From positions 6,758,001 through 6,822,000 of the forward strand of contig JBBMOL010000016.1 in the NCBI GenBank assembly GCA_037954665.1: 64,000 nucleotides of DNA, in the 5' to 3' direction. Numbering within the stretch: position 1 is the stretch's first letter; each line of letters opens with the position of its first letter. The translations under genes were made by a program, and so were the position numbers. The notes under the pieces are model-generated. The model was not told where the DNA came from, ran no database searches, and was given only the letters and a program-made list of their open reading frames with translations. The stretch comes from Laguncularia racemosa (Eukaryota; Streptophyta; Magnoliopsida; Myrtales; Combretaceae). Shown one piece after another: positions 61,001 to 64,000 of the stretch.

Positions 61001-62859
61001 GAATATGATTGGACTGAGGAAATGACTAGTTATGAACAGGTGCCCAAGTGGCTGAGGGCAACCACAAAAGAGGTAAATGGTGCTATATCTGCTCTATCAA
61101 AAAAACCATCAAGGAATACAATATTCGGTGGCAACCTTGGGATGGGATCCAATGAAATGGGTTCTGAATCTCCTAAATCTGAGAGAAAGAGGGGGAGGCC
61201 CAAGGGTAAAAAGCATCCCAATTACAAGGAGTTGGATGATGAAAATGGTGAATATTCTGAAGCAAGCTCAGAAGAGGGCAATGAAGACTCTGTACGTGAA
61301 GAAGAAGGAGAAGCTGAAGAGTTTGATGATGACAATTACAGTGGTGCTGCAGCAGAAATATTAAACAATGAGGAGCAATTGGAAGAGGAAGTTCCAGCTG
61401 CTGAGGGGGGCAATGAATATCCATGGACATATGAGAGGAATTTGAACAATCATGTACTTGACGAAGCTGGTTCATCTGGTTCATCTGCGGAAAGTCAAAG
61501 ATCTGTTCCGGTGTTATCACCTTCAGCTTCCTCACAAAAATTTGGATCACTATCTGCACTAGACGCAAGGCCTGGTCCACGATCTAAGAAGTTGGTATGT
61601 GCCTCTCCCATTTCCCCCTGTTTATTTTTCTTGTTTTGTGATGAGTTAATGGCTTTTCCTTTCAAATCAATTTACAGCTTGATGAGCTTGAGGAGGGGGA
61701 AATTGCTGTATCTGTTGATTCTCATATGGATCGCCAACAGTCTGGGAGTTGGAACCATGACCGGGAAGAAGGTGAAGATGAACAGGTTTTGCAACCTAGG
61801 ATCAAGCGGAAGCGAAGTATTCGCTTGCGGCCTCGTCATGCAATGGAAAGGCATGAGGAGAAATTTAGCAATGGGACACCATCAGGACAATTTGCTGATT
61901 CCTCTCTGTTACCCTTCCATTCGGACCATAAGTATCAAGATCAGCTGAGAAGTCCTGAAGCCAATGCATTTGTGGAGCCGAAGGCTCTCAGGCATGGTCA
62001 AAGTGATCTATCCGTTAAAAATAGACGACCAACTTCTTTAAGGAAGATAGCAGATACATCAAAGCTGCATGTTTTCCAAAATCAAGCCGTTCAAATTATA
62101 CCTCTTCTCCTTCAGATGTTTCTGCTGAACGCATGAGAGAGGGTAGGGATGGCAGGGTTGCAAATCCAGTGGGGGCTTCAAATTTGGTTCCAAAAATGTC
62201 TGATGCAGTTCAGCGGAAGGTAAATATTTATGTGTCTGCTGAACAATTTCTGTTTATTAAGGGTCAAGCAGTATATTGCTTAAAGAGTGGAATTGTTACC
62301 TGGTTGTATGCCATGTATATATCTATTCTGCTGTCATTTATTTGGTTGTAACAATACTAGTTTCTGGTGATTTTGTGAGTGCAAGTCTTGTCATGAGGAA
62401 TGAAAATTTTTGTAAATGGTAACCCATGCATCATGGTTTGTTTTGGTCCTTACTGGACATAAAAGCTTTTGGCCTTGCCTTCTATAATTCTCACCATGTA
62501 AGTTGTTGTTGATACCATTTTTGCAAACTATGTCATGAATTATATCTGGTAGACGTTCATGGGACATTTTGTTGGCTGCTGCCTTTAGGGAATTGACTGA
62601 ACATGTTCTTTTGTAGTGCAAGAATGTTATCAGCAAGTTGCAGAGGAGGATAGATAAGGAAGGAAACCATATTGTGCCAATGCTAACAGATCTCTGGAAG
62701 AAGACGGCAAATCCCAGTTATGGTGCTGGGAGCAGTTTAGATTTGCAGAAGATTGAGAAACGTGTAGACAAATTGGAGTACAGTGGTATAATGGAGCTTG
62801 TGGTAGATGTGCAGTCGATGCTAAAAGGTGGCATGCAGTTCTATGGGTTTTCTCATGAG
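49074..62859 (+). CDS. BRM: BRAHMA (BRM), SWI/SNF chromatin remodelling ATPase; 13 exons seen, 3' end beyond the window, one-base frameshift in exon 12
   Basis: Catalytic subunit of the plant SWI/SNF complex; uses ATP to move nucleosomes in the nucleus. Exons: 49074-49238, 54689-56014, 56235-57557, 57693-57805, 58195-58282, 58366-58452, 58670-58762, 58886-58969, 59044-59247, 59700-59948, 60020-61594, 61678-62219, 62617-62859. Phases agree at every junction. About 2031 residues are covered (Arabidopsis BRM has about 2190). Order: Gln/Ser-rich N-terminus; QLQ domain across exons 2/3 (GFTKQQLHVLKAQILAF); HSA domain near 57085-57290; ATPase with Walker A DEMGLGKT (Lys codon 58441-58443), motif II DEAQ (59146-59157) and motif VI QAVARAHRIGQTR; SnAC region; AT-hook ERKRGRPKGKK near 61180; acidic tail. 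The C-terminal bromodomain is outside the window. Exon 12 is 542 nt where 543 is needed: near GTTTTCC (62071-62077) one base is missing, giving a stop at 62134-62136. Confidence 0.96.
50346..50453. repeat. Tandem repeat, three 36-bp units
   Basis: Three adjacent copies of a unit beginning TTACCTTTATGAAGCGCAGG at 50346, 50382 and 50418, nearly identical apart from the end of the last one. Confidence 0.85.
50725..51310 (-). mobile_element. L1-type LINE, 3' fragment (zf-RVT region), antisense in BRM intron 1
   Basis: The segment at 51226-51300 closely matches 63760-63830 (shared CCAAATCACCTT, AxGGGATTxxGTATTTG-like spacing). On the minus strand it reads VPWSKVIWSKYSIPRHSFI, the region preceding the zf-RVT zinc-binding fold of plant L1 elements. 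The 3' end at 50725-50730 is a short oligo-A on the minus strand, followed inward by CTTACTTACC. 5'-truncated and full of stops. Confidence 0.7.
51998..52155. repeat. Tandem duplication, period 79 bp, inside the copia remnant
   Basis: Copies at 51998-52076 and 52077-52155 share TTATGTGGAATCTTTCCTTG through GGAATTCCCCT with only a few differences. Confidence 0.88.
52438..52579. repeat. Tandem duplication, period 71 bp, inside the copia integrase
   Basis: Copies at 52438-52508 and 52509-52579 begin AAGTTGCATGAGAATAATCA and end GACATAGTTGA, differing at about two positions. It repeats part of the integrase core segment FVDDYSHAT. Confidence 0.9.
53794..54120. repeat. Tandem duplication of the copia LTR-end/primer-site/leader segment, period about 154 bp
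   Basis: Copy 1 (53794-53947) and copy 2 (53948 to about 54120) both run TAGTTTCTCG, a CT and poly-C tract, TTTTCTTGTTTTG, GTCTCCAATACCATGATA and GAAAGAAATGATG, ending TGTATATTGTGCAATG. Each therefore carries its own primer binding site (53881-53893 and 54055-54067). Confidence 0.82.
56140..56186 (-). mobile_element. Minimal LINE-tail insertion with target-site duplication in BRM intron 2
   Basis: AAAGTTCTAATTT occurs at 56140-56152 and again at 56174-56186. Between them lie only a run of T and GGGTAAGT. On the minus strand this reads ACTTACCC plus oligo-A, the same terminal motif as the LINE 3' end at 50725-50740 (CTTACTTACC plus oligo-A). It fits a retrotransposition event truncated after a few bases. 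Confidence 0.65.
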
Positions 62860-64000
62860 GTTTGTCTATGACCTTTTTCGTGACACTTGTCCATTCTCAT
62901 TTTTCATAGTTGAAGTTTTTGGGATGTTTATTTTGGGACTCCTCATGAGCAATCATGATTGGCATCCTCTATTAAAAACTTCCTCTCCCTAAGTTGGCAT
63001 GTTCCATATAGTATGTAACTTTCATTTCGAGAAAGGAAGGGGCAATTGTTGCATTAAATCTTCTTTTAGTTGGGCATGGTGTTTGATGGTTATTGCTTGA
63101 TAAAATATTGTGATAATTGATTGACCTTTGCATATATAGCAGAAGTATTGTTTTTGATCGTGCTTCATCCCCTTTTCCGGGCTTTTGTACTGAGAAATAA
63201 TCGTTCTTCAAACTTCTTTTGTGAAGTTGCCATAAAATTTATAGATCTGTTTTTCCACTAGGTTTTTTTTTGGATAAGTTAATTTTATTGATATCCAAAG
63301 GTGTACAACCGTAAGACGAGTAGATTTACATCATAGTCTCAAGGACAAAGTAGACAATAAAAAGATAAAGAGGCTATTTAAGAGTGTTATAAAATGAAAG
63401 AGTAAGCTCTAATTTGGTTTACAATAGAGCCCCAGCTGGGGATATGATTTCCTAGGCGTACATTGTTACGCACTCTCCAAATACAGTAAACCGTCGCTGC
63501 TAGTGCAACACATCTTCTATTGAAGTTGGGAGAGTTGGAGTCAACTGAGGCCAGCAATAGAGATGTAGCCCCTTGCTAGCTTCTGAAGTGTGCCAGGCAA
63601 TGAAGGTAGTCACAAACCGCACAATAGATCGAGCGGGAATAGCTACAATTGAAGAAGAGGTGGGAGTGGTCTTCCTGACCCTGTTGGCACAAGAAGCACA
63701 TAGTAGAAGAAGTCACTCCCCATGCTTCCAACTTGTCCAATATGGTTAGCTTGTGTAACTGGGCTAACCATAAGATAAACGAGTGTCTAGGGATTAAGTA
63801 TTTGTTCCAAATCACCTTAGCCCAAGGTACCACCCGGGTTGGAGGGGTGAGGAATTCATACCCACTCTTAGTTGTATATTCACCCGTGGCGGAATGGATC
63901 CATCTGAGGTGATCGTTGACTGATGCATCAGGATGGAGCGAGGTGGGGATCTAGATATTAGTCCTTAGCACACCCTCAGGGATGCACCATTCGTTGCCTT
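62860..64000 (+). other. BRM intron 13 (5' part), continuing beyond the window
   Basis: The donor GT at 62860-62861 follows GFSHE. The next expected exon, beginning with the conserved VRSEAKK-type sequence before the bromodomain, is not seen by 64000, so the intron exceeds 1140 bp. From 63263 it is LINE sequence. Confidence 0.75.
63263..64000 (-). mobile_element. L1-type LINE, 3' part with zf-RVT domain, antisense in BRM intron 13
   Basis: On the minus strand an open stretch (63833-63576) reads PWAKVIWNKYLIPRHSFILW, then CFLCQQGQEDHSHLFFNCSYS, i.e. the C-x2-C...H-x4-C zinc-binding pattern of the zf-RVT domain at the end of plant L1 reverse transcriptases. The 3' end is marked by oligo-A on the minus strand (T run 63263-63271) next to AACTTATCC. 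It extends past the right edge, so its 5' extent is unknown. Confidence 0.82.

Noticed and set aside
62071..62219. A hidden intron in BRM exon 12 instead of a frameshift
   Set aside because: The coding sequence is conserved on both sides of the shift with no gap, and adding one base restores exactly 543 nt between two phase-0 introns.

Overview
The window is nuclear DNA of a flowering plant, a eudicot judging by gene content. It is AT-rich, its genes have GT..AG introns, and decayed plant transposons fill the gaps. I cannot name the species. Five protein-coding genes are recognisable: the 3' part of a GPAT4/GPAT8-type glycerol-3-phosphate acyltransferase (198-4008, +); a complete 11-exon PHT4;4/ANTR2-type plastid transporter (7750-13325, +); an intronless CYP86A fatty acid omega-hydroxylase (14180-15793, -); an ATG8-interacting protein of the ATI1/ATI2 family (34427-35676, -); and most of BRAHMA (BRM), the SWI2/SNF2 chromatin remodelling ATPase (49074-62859, +, continuing past the right edge).

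Layout. 1-16 kb is a compact gene block. 16-34 kb is a repeat-rich gap holding a Ty3/gypsy element with both LTRs (25695-31215), several foldback MITEs and a SINE candidate. 34.4-39.3 kb is the ATI locus and its probable long 5' region. 39.3-49 kb is a second repeat-rich gap with a minus-strand gypsy remnant (44930-46620) and an LTR-like segment. 49-64 kb is BRM. Its 5.45-kb first intron carries a minus-strand Ty1/copia remnant and a LINE fragment, and a second LINE fragment fills the intron at the right edge.

How the genes relate. GPAT4/8 and CYP86A2/4/8 are partners in cutin monomer synthesis: CYP86A makes omega-hydroxy fatty acids, and GPAT4/8 moves acyl groups to the sn-2 position of glycerol-3-phosphate and removes the phosphate. 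From established Arabidopsis gene positions, the order GPAT - PHT4;4 - CYP86A - ATI - BRM seen here is scattered over three duplicated Arabidopsis segments: GPAT8, PHT4;4, CYP86A2 and ATI2 at the top of chromosome 4; GPAT4 and CYP86A4 on chromosome 1; CYP86A8, ATI1 and BRM on chromosome 2. The window therefore looks like the ancestral, unfragmented block.

Oddities. BRM exon 12 lacks one base (near 62071-62076), which breaks the frame although everything downstream is conserved. ATI needs either a 191-nt intron or a lost base to connect its two halves. There is also a roughly 23-bp LINE-tail insertion with target-site duplication in BRM intron 2. I found no tRNA, rRNA, CRISPR array or organellar insert.
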